A DNA stretch of 36,522 nt from an uncultured Pelagibacteraceae bacterium (GTDB lineage: Bacteria > Pseudomonadota > Alphaproteobacteria > Pelagibacterales > Pelagibacteraceae): NCBI GenBank assembly GCA_902569185.1, contig CACFTH010000008.1, forward strand, positions 1-36,522, written 5' to 3'. Position numbers and translations under genes: made by a program. Shown here piece after piece: positions 18,238-26,634 of the stretch; position 1 is the first letter of the stretch; each line of letters opens with the position of its first letter. Below the pieces are notes generated by a model. The model was not told where the DNA came from, did not search any database, and was given only the letters and a program-made list of their open reading frames with translations.

Positions 18238-18705
18238 ATGATTTGTCCATTTTGTAGAGAAAAAGACACTTCTGTTGTAGACTCTAGACCAACAGAAGAT
18301 GGAACAGCTATAAGAAGAAGAAGATTATGTCCTTGTAGCAAAGCAATGAGGTTTACTACTTTTGAAAGAGTTCAACATAGAGAGCTTTCTGTAATTAAAA
18401 AAAATGGTAGAAGAGTACCATTTGATAGAGAAAAATTAGCTAAATCTTTTTTCACTGCATTAAAAAAAAGACCAACAGATCAAGATACAATTGAAAGGGT
18501 AGTTTCAAAAATTTCTAGAGAGCTTGAAGAACTAGGACAATCGGAAATACCATCAAGTTTAATTGGAAAGAAAGTGATGGAAGCTCTAAAAGAATTAGAT
18601 AAAATTGCATACATAAGATTTGCTTCTGTTTACACAAATTTTAAAGAAGTGGTAGAATTTGGTGAGTATATCGACGAATTAGACGGCAAACCCAAAAAAG
18701 TATAA
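18238..18705 (+). CDS. nrdR: Ribonucleotide reductase repressor NrdR, unusual zinc ribbon
   Basis: Zinc-ribbon/ATP-cone repressor that shuts off ribonucleotide reductase genes when dATP is high. The 155 residues have the first zinc knuckle MICPFC, then [24 protein letters not shown], and the ATP-cone with [10 protein letters not shown] and [21 protein letters not shown]. The second knuckle is odd: families show RRRR-x-C-x-x-C-x-x-RFTT, but here it is [16 protein letters not shown], a CxC with a four-residue spacer. Context (glyA-nrdR-ribD) is standard for alphaproteobacteria. Confidence 0.92.
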   Translation: MICPFCREKDTSVVDSRPTEDGTAIRRRRLCPCSKAMRFTTFERVQHRELSVIKKNGRRVPFDREKLAKSFFTALKKRPTDQDTIERVVSKISRELEELGQSEIPSSLIGKKVMEALKELDKIAYIRFASVYTNFKEVVEFGEYIDELDGKPKKV

Positions 18706-18736
18706 TTATTAAATTTAACTTTTTCAAAAACAAATC

Positions 18737-19828
18737 ATGAAAATTACTCAACGAATCTTAGATAAAAAATTTATGCAATTGGCTTTTGACAAAGCTTATG
18801 AACATCTTGGCTCAACTAAGGAAAATCCATCTGTTGGGTGTGTTGTAGTTAAGAATAATACCGTTATATCATCAGGCAAAACTTCCTTAAATGGAAGACC
18901 ACACGCAGAGACTAATGCATTAAATAAAAAAAAAAATTTTAATGGCTCAACAATTTATGTAACTCTAGAACCCTGTGCTCATCACGGTTTAACTCCACCA
19001 TGTATTAATATCATTAAGAAGAAGAATGTTAAAAAAGTATATTACTCAATAACTGATCCAGATAAGAGAACTTTTAATAAAGCAAAAAAACTTTTAAATC
19101 AATCTAATATAAAAGTTAATATTGGAATAATGAAAATAGATTCTTTAAACTTTTATAAAAGTTATATTTTATCGAAAGATAAAAAAAAGTTACCTTATAC
19201 AGATGCAAAAATTGCAATTTCAAAAGATTATTATTCAGTAAATAAAAAAGCAAAATGGATCACCAATAATTATTCAAGACTACAAGGACATTTACTGAGA
19301 TCAAAATATGACTGTATTCTAAGTACTTATAAAACTGTTAATAAAGACAATTCAATACTCAACTGTAGAATAAGTGGTATGCACCATTTAAGTCCAAAGA
19401 GGGTAATTATAGATAAAGATTTTAAGCTGAATAAAAATTTAAAGCTTTTCAAAACTAGTAAAACGATACCTACATATATCATAACCGCTTCTCACGATAA
19501 AAAAAAAGAAAATTTTCTTAAATCAAAAAATGTAAAAATTATAAAGTTAAAAACTGAAAATAATTTTTTACCCTATAAAAAAATATTGAGTGAGTTAAAA
19601 ATGAGAGGATTTTCAAGAATTTTGTGCGAGTCTGGTGCAGATACATGCGGTGAGCTTTTGAAACTTAAGCTAGTAAATAATTTGTATGTTTTTATGTCGC
19701 AAAATAAACTTGGTAAAAATGGAAAAAATTCTTTTAAGAAACAAATAAAAGATTTAAAAATGAGCAAAAAACATAAAATAAAAATTAATCTATATGGAGA
19801 TGAATTTTATAAGATTAGGATCAGATAA
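18737..19828 (+). CDS. ribD: Bifunctional riboflavin biosynthesis deaminase/reductase
   Basis: Deaminates the pyrimidine product of GTP cyclohydrolase II and then reduces its ribosyl side chain, two early steps to riboflavin. The 363-residue protein has an N-terminal deaminase domain with NPSVGCVVV, HAE (His56) and PCAHHGLTPPC (Cys80 and the second zinc Cys). The C-terminal reductase domain begins near residue 155 and is recognisable but divergent (SKYDCILSTYKTVNKDNSILNCR; ILCESGADTCGELL). It is the first of the rib genes and its stop overlaps the ribE start by one base. Confidence 0.92.
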   Translation: MKITQRILDKKFMQLAFDKAYEHLGSTKENPSVGCVVVKNNTVISSGKTSLNGRPHAETNALNKKKNFNGSTIYVTLEPCAHHGLTPPCINIIKKKNVKKVYYSITDPDKRTFNKAKKLLNQSNIKVNIGIMKIDSLNFYKSYILSKDKKKLPYTDAKIAISKDYYSVNKKAKWITNNYSRLQGHLLRSKYDCILSTYKTVNKDNSILNCRISGMHHLSPKRVIIDKDFKLNKNLKLFKTSKTIPTYIITASHDKKKENFLKSKNVKIIKLKTENNFLPYKKILSELKMRGFSRILCESGADTCGELLKLKLVNNLYVFMSQNKLGKNGKNSFKKQIKDLKMSKKHKIKINLYGDEFYKIRIR

Positions 19829-20427
19829 TGTTTAATGGAATTGTATATAATCAGGGTTTAATTAAAAGTTTTAGGAAAAGTCCCAGGTACGTGAAAGGGA
19901 GTCTTGTAATAGAGGTTTCCTCTAACATAAATTTTAAGAAACAAGATATAGGCGAATCTGTTTGCTGCGATGGTGTTTGTTTAACTTTGATAAGAATTAA
20001 AAAAAAATCATTTCTTTTCTATTTATCAAAAGAGACATTAAGTAGATCAAATTTTAAAAATATTAAAGTAGGAAAGTTTATTAATATAGAAAAAGCTCTT
20101 TATTATGGAAAAAAAATTTCAGGCCATTACATTCAAGGCCACGTAGACACAACCTCTGTTATAAAAAATATTAAAATAATTGATAAATCATGGATTGTTA
20201 AATTTGCATTAGAAAAAAAGTATAAAAAATTCATTGTAGAAAAGGGATCAATCGCAATCAATGGTGTATCATTAACTGTATCCAAATTAAATTTAAGCAG
20301 CTTTGAAGTTACAATTATCCCCCATACTTTAAGATTAACTAATTTAGTGAAACTTAAAACAAAAGATACTGTGAATATCGAATTTGATATGGTTGGCAAA
20401 TATTTAAACAGAATACATCAGAAATGA
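19828..20427 (+). CDS. ribE: Riboflavin synthase
   Basis: Dismutates two lumazine molecules into riboflavin and a pyrimidine that returns to RibH. The 199-residue protein consists of two similar lumazine-binding halves. The first starts MFNGIV and holds GESVCCDGVCLTL with SKETLSRSNF. The second has KGSIAINGVSLTVS and TIIPHTLRLTNL. HYIQGHVD marks the domain junction. Length matches the family. It overlaps the following ribB gene by 4 bases. In some naming schemes this gene is called ribC. Confidence 0.94.
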   Translation: MFNGIVYNQGLIKSFRKSPRYVKGSLVIEVSSNINFKKQDIGESVCCDGVCLTLIRIKKKSFLFYLSKETLSRSNFKNIKVGKFINIEKALYYGKKISGHYIQGHVDTTSVIKNIKIIDKSWIVKFALEKKYKKFIVEKGSIAINGVSLTVSKLNLSSFEVTIIPHTLRLTNLVKLKTKDTVNIEFDMVGKYLNRIHQK

Positions 20428-21485
20428 AACAAAGCTCAACTACAGTACAAGAAATTATTAAAGAAGCTAAAAGAGGAAGAATGTTTATACTCGTTGATAA
20501 TAAGGATAGAGAAAACGAGGGAGATCTAGTAATTCCAGCTTCAAAAATAAACGCAAAAAAAATAAATTTTATGGCTAAACATGGCCGTGGCTTAATTTGT
20601 TTGGCACTAACACAAGAAAAAGTAAAAAAATTAAAATTACCTTTAATGTCATTAATAAATAAATCTAGAACACAAACAGCATTTACTGTTTCCATAGAGG
20701 CAAAAAAAGGAATTTCAACAGGAATATCAGCGTATGATCGTGCTAAAACAATTAAAGTTGCTATCAAAAATTCTTCAGGAAGCAAAGATATAGTTTCACC
20801 AGGACATGTATTTCCTTTAGTCTCAAAAAATGGTGGAGTTCTAGAGAGGGCTGGACATACAGAAGCATCTGTTGATATTTCAAAACTAGCTAAATTAAAT
20901 CCCAGCGCAGTTATATGTGAAGTAATGAACGAAGACGGTACCATGGCACGCTATAATGATTTGGTTCCTTTTAGTAAAAAGCATAATTTAAAAATTGCTA
21001 AAATAGAAGATTTAATATCGTATCGTCTCAAAAATGAAAAATTTATTAAAATGATATCTAATAGAAAAATTAATATTAAAAAGTTTGGCAATTACGATTT
21101 AAAAGTCTTTAAAAATAAATTAGATGGCGCGGAGCATTATGCATTAACAAGTAAAAATTTCTCATATAGAAAATCACCAAGGGTAAGAGTCATTTCTACA
21201 AATATTATAAATACAATTTTTAATTTTAATAAAAATATTTTTAAATCAACTTTAAGCTATTTATCAAAATTTAATAATTTTGCACTTATTATAGTAAAAA
21301 GCCCGTCTCAAACAAAAAATTCCAAGGAAAACAGTAAAATATTGAGATATTACGGAGTGGGCGCTCAAATTATTAAAGAATTAAAAATTAAAGATATGAT
21401 ATTAGTTTCTAGATCTAAAAAGCGTATAATTGCCTTAAAAGGTTATGGGATTAAAATAAAAAAACAAGAAATACTAAAACCATGA
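20424..21485 (+). CDS. ribB: 3,4-dihydroxy-2-butanone 4-phosphate synthase fused to a degenerate GTP cyclohydrolase II domain
   Basis: The N-terminal ~205 residues make the four-carbon riboflavin precursor from ribulose-5-phosphate. RENEGDLV, HGRGLICLAL, GISAYDRA, GHVFPL, GHTEASVDI and CEVMNEDGTMAR are all present. The C-terminal ~145 residues follow the GTP cyclohydrolase II fold (GAEHYAL ... YYGVGAQIIKELKIK ... LKGYGIKI). They lack the zinc cysteines (HSEC ... RCDCG) and the LRQEGRG catalytic motif, so this half should be inactive as a cyclohydrolase. Such RibBA-like proteins with a dead second half are known in alphaproteobacteria. A separate RibA would be needed elsewhere. It overlaps ribE and ribH by 4 bases each. 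Confidence 0.9.
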   Translation: MKQSSTTVQEIIKEAKRGRMFILVDNKDRENEGDLVIPASKINAKKINFMAKHGRGLICLALTQEKVKKLKLPLMSLINKSRTQTAFTVSIEAKKGISTGISAYDRAKTIKVAIKNSSGSKDIVSPGHVFPLVSKNGGVLERAGHTEASVDISKLAKLNPSAVICEVMNEDGTMARYNDLVPFSKKHNLKIAKIEDLISYRLKNEKFIKMISNRKINIKKFGNYDLKVFKNKLDGAEHYALTSKNFSYRKSPRVRVISTNIINTIFNFNKNIFKSTLSYLSKFNNFALIIVKSPSQTKNSKENSKILRYYGVGAQIIKELKIKDMILVSRSKKRIIALKGYGIKIKKQEILKP

Positions 21486-21877
21486 AAAGAAAAATTTGCA
21501 TTGTATATTCACTTTATAATGAAAATATTACAAAAAGAATGTTTGAAAGAGCAGTTAAACTTTTAAAATCTAAAGGTATATCCTCAATTAAAGTTTTTAA
21601 AGTTCCAGGATCTTTTGAAATACCACAAGTGTTATCAAGGGTAATAAATAAATATGATGGATTTATAGTCATTGGATGTATCATAAAGGGCAAAACTAAA
21701 AATTTTGATTTAATATGCAGTGCTATTACAAATGGTATTATGGATTTATCTATAAAAAATAAAAAACCAATAGGTAATGGTTTGATAACATCCTTTAATG
21801 AGAAACAGGCTTTACAAAGATTGAATAATGGTAAAGAGGCTGCACAAGCCGTTTTAGATGTTTTGAAGATCTTTTAA
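21482..21877 (+). CDS. ribH: 6,7-dimethyl-8-ribityllumazine synthase
   Basis: Joins the RibB product and the RibD-derived pyrimidine to give lumazine, the RibE substrate. The 131-residue protein (family usually 140-160) keeps YNENIT near the N-terminus, KVPGSFEIPQ (near 40-49) and GCIIKGKTKNFDLICSAITNGIMDLS. The catalytic histidine of the family (His88 in Bacillus subtilis, in the pattern G-x-T-x-H-[FY]-D) is asparagine here. The C-terminal Arg in ALQRLNNGKEAAQA is kept. The short N-terminus and Asn are unusual; identity is secured by fold motifs and rib context. The next gene, nusB, overlaps by one base. Confidence 0.9.
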   Translation: MKRKICIVYSLYNENITKRMFERAVKLLKSKGISSIKVFKVPGSFEIPQVLSRVINKYDGFIVIGCIIKGKTKNFDLICSAITNGIMDLSIKNKKPIGNGLITSFNEKQALQRLNNGKEAAQAVLDVLKIF

Positions 21878-22278
21878 TGGTTAGTTCTAATATAAATCAT
21901 AATGCTAGAATTATAATTATTCAGAAACTCTATTCTTATTATGTAAATAAGGACTCGCTAATAAGTTACCCTAAGCATAGATATAAAAAATTTATAAAAG
22001 ATATTGTGTCTGGAACAATAGAAAGAGAAGAATTTATTTTAGTAAAATTAGGGGAAATACTAAAAAAAGAATTTAGTCCCTCAAGAACTGCTTTAATACT
22101 TAAGTTAATGATTATGTCTGCTGCCTTTGAACTTTTATTTGTCCACAAAACCCCGGTTAAAGTGATAGTAAGTGAGTATGTAAAAATATCCGATTTCTTT
22201 TTGGAAAATGCTCATAAAAGGTATTTAAATGCCATTTTAGATAAGATATCTAAAAATGTAAGAAATTATAAAAATTAA
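21877..22278 (+). CDS. nusB: Transcription antitermination factor NusB
   Basis: Binds boxA RNA with NusE (S10) for rRNA antitermination. The 133-residue all-helical protein starts with NARIIIIQKLYSYYVN and has the later LIMSAAFELLFVHKTPVKVIVSEYVKISDFFLENAHKRYLNAILDKISK. That last segment is the classic NusB signature (VpinEyVelak.....rfvNgvLd.i) in divergent form. ribH-nusB adjacency is typical. thiL, which often follows nusB in alphaproteobacteria, is not here; the next gene is hppA after 57 bases. Confidence 0.9.
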   Translation: MVSSNINHNARIIIIQKLYSYYVNKDSLISYPKHRYKKFIKDIVSGTIEREEFILVKLGEILKKEFSPSRTALILKLMIMSAAFELLFVHKTPVKVIVSEYVKISDFFLENAHKRYLNAILDKISKNVRNYKN

Positions 22279-22282
22279 TTTC

Positions 22283-22308
22283 TTGCCTTTTGTTTAATTT
22301 TTTGGCAA
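22283..22308 (+). other. Weak inverted repeat in the nusB-hppA gap
   Basis: TTGCC (22283-22287) and GGCAA (22304-22308) could pair around a 16-base, mostly T loop. The left arm is also TTGCCT, a passable -35, so the gap may hold the hppA promoter. The stem is only 5 bp, and I make no functional claim. Confidence 0.2.
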
Positions 22309-22322
22309 TTAGACATCAAATT

Positions 22323-22327
22323 AGGAG
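22323..22327 (+). promoter_or_regulatory. Shine-Dalgarno that fixes the hppA TTG start
   Basis: AGGAG lies eight bases before the TTG at 22336. It is one of the few strong ribosome-binding sites in the window and supports the non-ATG start of hppA. Confidence 0.7.
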
Positions 22328-22335
22328 AATTCATT

Positions 22336-24426
22336 TTGGAAAACTTAAGTTTAATTATATTAGCGGGTCTTCTTGCTGTAGCATACAGTTATATTTTAAG
22401 TAAACAGATTATTTCATCTAGTACTGGTAATACAAAAATGCAAGAAATTGCCGAAGCTATTCAAATAGGTGCAAAGGCGTATTTAAATCGTCAGTACAAA
22501 ACAATCGCTATAGTAGGTTTTATCGTCTTATTAGTTATTAGTTATTTTTTTAGTTTATTAGTTGGTCTTGGTTATTTTATTGGAGCTCTGTTATCAGGAG
22601 TCGCTGGATATCTTGGTATGTTAATTTCAGTCGAAGCAAATGTAAGAACCGCAGAAGCTTCAAGATCAAGTTTACAAAAAGGCTTAACTATGGCCTTTAA
22701 GTCTGGAGCCATAACAGGATTACTTGTTGCTGGTTTAGCATTATTAGCCATCTCAGTTTACTATTGGTTTTTAATCTCGTTTAAAGTTGATAGCAGAGAA
22801 TTGATAAATGCGTTGATTGCTTTAGGATTTGGAGCATCTTTAATATCTATTTTTGCTAGATTAGGCGGTGGTATATTTACAAAAGGAGCGGATGTTGGTG
22901 CAGATTTAGTTGGTAAAGTAGAGGCAGGTATACCTGAAGATGATCCAAGAAATCCTGCTGTCATTGCTGATAATGTCGGAGACAATGTTGGAGATTGCGC
23001 AGGTATGGCTGCAGATTTATTTGAAACCTATGCTGTTACAATTGTTGCAACAATGGTATTGGCTTCAATTTTTTTCCAAAACAATGCGAGCATGATGATT
23101 TATCCTTTAGCAATTGGAGGAGGCTGCATAATAGCATCTATAATTGGAACTTTTTTTGTAAAATTAGGTAAAAGCAAAAATATTATGGGCGCTCTTTATA
23201 AAGGATTTATTGTAACTGCAATAGTATCTTTAATATTATTATATCCCATTACCTTAAACACTATTGGTTTAGAGCAAGTTTTTAATGTAGGAAGCAAATC
23301 TTTTAATGGTACAGATTTATATTATTGTGGAGTAATAGGTCTGGTTGTTACTGGATTAATTATTTGGGTAACAGAATATTATACTGGAACAAATTATAGA
23401 CCAGTAAGAAGTGTAGCTAAGTCTTCAACAACAGGACACGGAACAAATGTTATTCAAGGCCTTGCCGTATCAATGGAAGCAACAGCATTACCTGCACTTA
23501 TTATAGTTGCGGGTATAATAGCCACTAATGAATTAGCGGGTCTTTTTGGTATAGCTATAGCTGTTACCGCTATGTTGGCACTGACTGGAATGGTTGTTGC
23601 ATTGGATGCTTATGGTCCTGTCACAGATAATGCTGGCGGTATTGCTGAAATGTCTAAACTACCAAAAAATGTGAGAAAAACTACAGATGCTTTAGATGCT
23701 GTAGGAAACACCACAAAAGCAGTAACAAAAGGTTATGCAATAGGATCAGCCGGTCTAGGAGCGTTGGTTTTATTTGCAGCATACACAGAAGATATAAAAT
23801 TTTTTTCTACTGTTTCTGGTTCGAATTTAGAAGGAATAGATGTAAGTTTTGATTTATCAAACCCCTTTGTTGTAATTGGATTGTTGGTCGGTGGAATGTT
23901 GCCTTACTTATTTGGGTCAATGGGTATGCAAGCTGTAGGTAGAGCTGGCGGAGCTGTGGTAATAGAAGTAAGAAGACAATTTAAAAAAATTCCTGGTATT
24001 ATGAAAGGTAAGAGAAAACCGGATTACGGTAGATTAGTAGATTTACTCACCAAAGCCGCTATTAAGGAAATGATAGTTCCATCTCTTTTACCAGTTTTAT
24101 CACCTATAGTTTTATACTTGGTCATTTATTCAATAGGCGGATTAGAAGCAGCACTATCTTCTGTCGGTGCAATGCTTCTAGGTGTGATAGTGACAGGGTT
24201 ATTTGTTGCTATTTCAATGACAGCTGGTGGTGGAGCATGGGATAATGCTAAAAAATATATAGAGGATGGAAATTATGGTGGTAAAGGTTCAGAGTCGCAC
24301 AAAGCGGCAGTTACTGGTGATACAGTTGGGGATCCTTACAAAGATACAGCAGGCCCTGCAGTAAATCCGATGATAAAAATTACCAACATTGTTGCGCTCT
24401 TGCTTTTAGCAGTTATATCACATTAA
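22336..24426 (+). CDS. hppA: Membrane-bound proton-translocating pyrophosphatase (K+-independent type)
   Basis: Integral membrane pump that couples pyrophosphate hydrolysis to H+ export, saving energy from biosynthetic PPi. The 696 residues form about 16 membrane segments. Substrate motifs are [48 protein letters not shown] (near 192-240) and, at the C-terminus, [10 protein letters not shown] and [27 protein letters not shown]. The K+-dependence marker reads [10 protein letters not shown] with Lys461 (K+-dependent enzymes have Ala), so K+-independent H+ pumping is predicted. Translation starts at TTG, supported by AGGAG upstream. It ends 11 bases from convergent bamE. Confidence 0.96.
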   Translation: MENLSLIILAGLLAVAYSYILSKQIISSSTGNTKMQEIAEAIQIGAKAYLNRQYKTIAIVGFIVLLVISYFFSLLVGLGYFIGALLSGVAGYLGMLISVEANVRTAEASRSSLQKGLTMAFKSGAITGLLVAGLALLAISVYYWFLISFKVDSRELINALIALGFGASLISIFARLGGGIFTKGADVGADLVGKVEAGIPEDDPRNPAVIADNVGDNVGDCAGMAADLFETYAVTIVATMVLASIFFQNNASMMIYPLAIGGGCIIASIIGTFFVKLGKSKNIMGALYKGFIVTAIVSLILLYPITLNTIGLEQVFNVGSKSFNGTDLYYCGVIGLVVTGLIIWVTEYYTGTNYRPVRSVAKSSTTGHGTNVIQGLAVSMEATALPALIIVAGIIATNELAGLFGIAIAVTAMLALTGMVVALDAYGPVTDNAGGIAEMSKLPKNVRKTTDALDAVGNTTKAVTKGYAIGSAGLGALVLFAAYTEDIKFFSTVSGSNLEGIDVSFDLSNPFVVIGLLVGGMLPYLFGSMGMQAVGRAGGAVVIEVRRQFKKIPGIMKGKRKPDYGRLVDLLTKAAIKEMIVPSLLPVLSPIVLYLVIYSIGGLEAALSSVGAMLLGVIVTGLFVAISMTAGGGAWDNAKKYIEDGNYGGKGSESHKAAVTGDTVGDPYKDTAGPAVNPMIKITNIVALLLLAVISH

Positions 24427-24437
24427 AAAATAAAAAA

Positions 24438-24914
24438 TTATTTGGGTGAATTAGCCCGCATTTTTTGCCTTAAACTTTGTAAAAAAGATTTTACAAAACT
24501 CCCTTTTCTAATTTCATTTGAGGTTTCTGTTTTGGTAAATTTATAATCGTTCATATTTTTTTTGTCATAAAATATTTTCTCTTTCAAAACTCCATATTCG
24601 TCAAAGCTAACTACTAATACATTATTGTTAACCAAGACATTCTTGCCTAATGTATAAATTTTCCCTTTAGTTTTAGTTCTCTCAATATAAATCCATGTGT
24701 CCTCACCTTTAATAGACCTTGAGTGAGGTTGACCCAACCTTTTAATTACATCATTCTTGTTGCTTTTGTTAATTATTAGGAGTTCTTGTCTATTTTCTAA
24801 ATACATTATGCCGTGACTATTTATAACTTTGTTTCTTTGGCAATTTGTTAGAAAAATAGATAGAAATAGCAAAATAAATATAAAATAAATATGTTTAGCT
24901 TTTATAAAAAACAT
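24438..24914 (-). CDS. bamE: Outer membrane assembly lipoprotein, BamE/SmpA/OmlA family
   Basis: Small lipoprotein of the BAM complex that inserts beta-barrel proteins in the outer membrane. The 158 residues start with a positively charged n-region (K5, K7), a hydrophobic stretch and lipobox LTNC with Cys25. The BamE core follows: INKSNKNDVIKRLGQPHSRSIKGEDTWIYIERTK, the usual G/N-x-LG-x-P-x-S ... W-x-Y pattern, and VVSFDEYGVLKEKIFYD. A C-terminal extension of about 40 residues is basic. The first 24 bases of the gene overlap the start of the divergent chaperone gene. A TATAAA (24930-24925, minus strand) lies 10 bases before its ATG. Confidence 0.85.
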   Translation of the reverse strand: MFFIKAKHIYFIFILLFLSIFLTNCQRNKVINSHGIMYLENRQELLIINKSNKNDVIKRLGQPHSRSIKGEDTWIYIERTKTKGKIYTLGKNVLVNNNVLVVSFDEYGVLKEKIFYDKKNMNDYKFTKTETSNEIRKGSFVKSFLQSLRQKMRANSPK

Positions 24915-25385
24915 AATAATAAACTTTATAATAAATTAACTGAATTATCACGCAATAAATTCTTTTATAATGATACTAAGCTTTCGGATAACTTTGAGAC
25001 GCGTATACTATTAATTTTTTTTCACCTTTCAATAATATTGCAAATATCTAAAAAGAGTAATTTTAAAAATAAAATACAAGATATTTTCGATAATATTTTT
25101 CAAAATATCGAGTACCATTTGAGAGAACTTGGTTATGGTGATGTTTCTGTTAACAAAAATATGAAAAATTTGAACAAAATATTTTATGATATTTTGTATA
25201 ATGTTGATCAAGATTTATATAATACTGAGATGTTAAAAAAACTCTTAGTGAAATACTTTTTTTCAAAAGACAAATTAGATGATGAAAAAGTGATGAAATT
25301 AGCTAATTATTTTCAAAAATTTAGAGATTTTTGTTTTGATTTGGACGTCAATAATATGCTAAATGGATCTATAGATTTTAATTAA
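24891..25385 (+). CDS. Ubiquinol-cytochrome c chaperone (CBP3-like) family protein
   Basis: Relative of mitochondrial CBP3, which assists cytochrome b synthesis and bc1 complex assembly. The 164-residue protein has the family core: NFETRILLIFFHLSIIL, then QDIFDNIFQNIEYHLRELGYGDVSVNKNMKNLNKIFYDIL (about residues 62-102), with LRE-x-G-x-GD-x-x-V-x-K-x-M as the clearest signature. In alphaproteobacteria this gene sits between bamE/omlA and DUF177-rpmF-plsX. Here DUF177 is missing and rpmF follows in 9 bases. The start overlaps bamE head-to-head; a TATAAA six bases before the ATG suggests a leaderless mRNA. Confidence 0.82.
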   Translation: MFSFYKKHNNKLYNKLTELSRNKFFYNDTKLSDNFETRILLIFFHLSIILQISKKSNFKNKIQDIFDNIFQNIEYHLRELGYGDVSVNKNMKNLNKIFYDILYNVDQDLYNTEMLKKLLVKYFFSKDKLDDEKVMKLANYFQKFRDFCFDLDVNNMLNGSIDFN

Positions 25386-25394
25386 AGGTAAATA

Positions 25395-25568
25395 ATGGCT
25401 GTACCAAAAAGAAAAACATCAAAATCAAGAAGAAATAAAAGAAGATCACACCACAGAATAACAAACGTAAATGTTATTGAAGATAAAAAATCGGGTGAAT
25501 ACAGACTTTCACATCATGTTGATTTAAAGACTGGATTATATAACGGGAAAAAAGTTTTAGATAAGTAG
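25395..25568 (+). CDS. rpmF: 50S ribosomal protein L32 (bL32)
   Basis: Component of the large ribosomal subunit. The 57-residue protein begins [20 protein letters not shown], the invariant bL32 start, and continues [31 protein letters not shown], matching alphaproteobacterial L32 (H-x-DLKTG-x-Y). No zinc cysteines are present, so it is the C-minus form. AAAGG six bases before the ATG is a good ribosome-binding site. It is followed by plsX after 22 bases, the classic rpmF-plsX pair. Confidence 0.95.
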   Translation: MAVPKRKTSKSRRNKRRSHHRITNVNVIEDKKSGEYRLSHHVDLKTGLYNGKKVLDK

Positions 25569-25590
25569 TCCCATTTAAAGTTTATTCTTA

Positions 25591-26634
25591 ATGGATAAAA
25601 AAGTTAAAATTGCAATAGATTTAATGGGTGGTGAAAACTCACCTGACAAAAATCTTGATGGTATAGAATTATTTATAAAACGAAATAAAGATTTAGATGA
25701 TTATTTTTTTTATTTATTTGGAAATGAAGATTTAATTAATGAAAAAATAAAAAAAAAATCTCTTAAAAACTTTAAAATTTTCGATACTAAAATTGTTGTA
25801 TCTGATGACCTACCAGCTTTGTCAGCTTTAAAAAAAGGAAAAGATTCTAGTATGTGGAAATCAATTGAATCTCAAAATTCTTTAGATGTAGATGTTTCTT
25901 TATCTGCAGGAAATACTGGTGTCTTGTTGGTTATGTCAAAAATGATATTAAAAACTTTAGAGGATGTTGATAAACCAGCTTTAGCTGGACTTTGGCCCAA
26001 CAAAAAAGGAATGAATGTTGTTCTTGATCTTGGAGCAAACGTTAATTGTAGCGAAAAAAATTTAATAGACTTTTCTGAAATGGGCGCTGCTTTGTATCAA
26101 TCGTTATTTCCAAATGAAAAAGCCAAGGTTGCATTATTAAATATAGGTTCGGAAGAGATTAAAGGAACAGAATTATTAAAAGGGACTTATGCAAAACTTA
26201 AGAAACTAGATGAGATGGGAGATTTTAAATTTTATGGATATATAGAGGGAAACCACATAACAGATGGAAATTGTAACGTCATTGTAACAGATGGGTTTAC
26301 TGGAAATGTAGCGCTAAAAACTGCAGAGGGAACAGCAAATTTTTTAACCGATAATTTAAAACAAGCTTTATCTAGCAATATTGTTTCAAAATTATCTTCT
26401 GCTTTGTCTTATTTTGCGCTTAAAAAGTTTAAAAATAAATTAGATCCAAGAAAATATAACGGCGCAATTTTTCTTGGTTTAAAAGGCCCCGTAGTTAAAA
26501 GTCATGGATCAACAGATGCGTTAGGCTTTTCTTACTCTTTAGATGTTTGTTATAAAATTGCCAAAGGACAAATGATCAATAAAATAAAGTTTAACCTTGG
26601 TCATATCAAAAATATTAATAATGAGCAGAAATAA
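25591..26634 (+). CDS. plsX: Phosphate acyltransferase PlsX
   Basis: Converts acyl-ACP to acyl-phosphate for PlsY, linking fatty acid synthesis to phospholipid synthesis. The 347-residue protein begins KVKIAIDLMGGENSP (family: I-A-x-DaMGGD-x-aP; the aspartate is Glu here). It has SAGNTGVLL, DLGANVNC, GYIEGNHI, VTDGFTGNVALKTAEG near 230-245, and a C-terminal GLKGPVVKSHGSTDALGF. Length is normal. fabH, which usually follows, is absent; the stop overlaps the ihfA-like gene by 14 bases. Confidence 0.95.
   Translation: MDKKVKIAIDLMGGENSPDKNLDGIELFIKRNKDLDDYFFYLFGNEDLINEKIKKKSLKNFKIFDTKIVVSDDLPALSALKKGKDSSMWKSIESQNSLDVDVSLSAGNTGVLLVMSKMILKTLEDVDKPALAGLWPNKKGMNVVLDLGANVNCSEKNLIDFSEMGAALYQSLFPNEKAKVALLNIGSEEIKGTELLKGTYAKLKKLDEMGDFKFYGYIEGNHITDGNCNVIVTDGFTGNVALKTAEGTANFLTDNLKQALSSNIVSKLSSALSYFALKKFKNKLDPRKYNGAIFLGLKGPVVKSHGSTDALGFSYSLDVCYKIAKGQMINKIKFNLGHIKNINNEQK

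Noticed and set aside
18706..18736. FMN riboswitch upstream of ribD
   Set aside because: The gap is 31 bases, far too short for the RFN element, and shows no conserved FMN-binding sequence.
20354..20944. 196-codon minus-strand frame opposite ribB
   Set aside because: ribB is well conserved on the plus strand; the antisense frame shows no family motif.
26597..26620. Upstream ATG for the ihfA-like gene
   Set aside because: The extra eight residues lie in plsX coding sequence and do not match the IHF/HU N-terminus; 26621 fits better.
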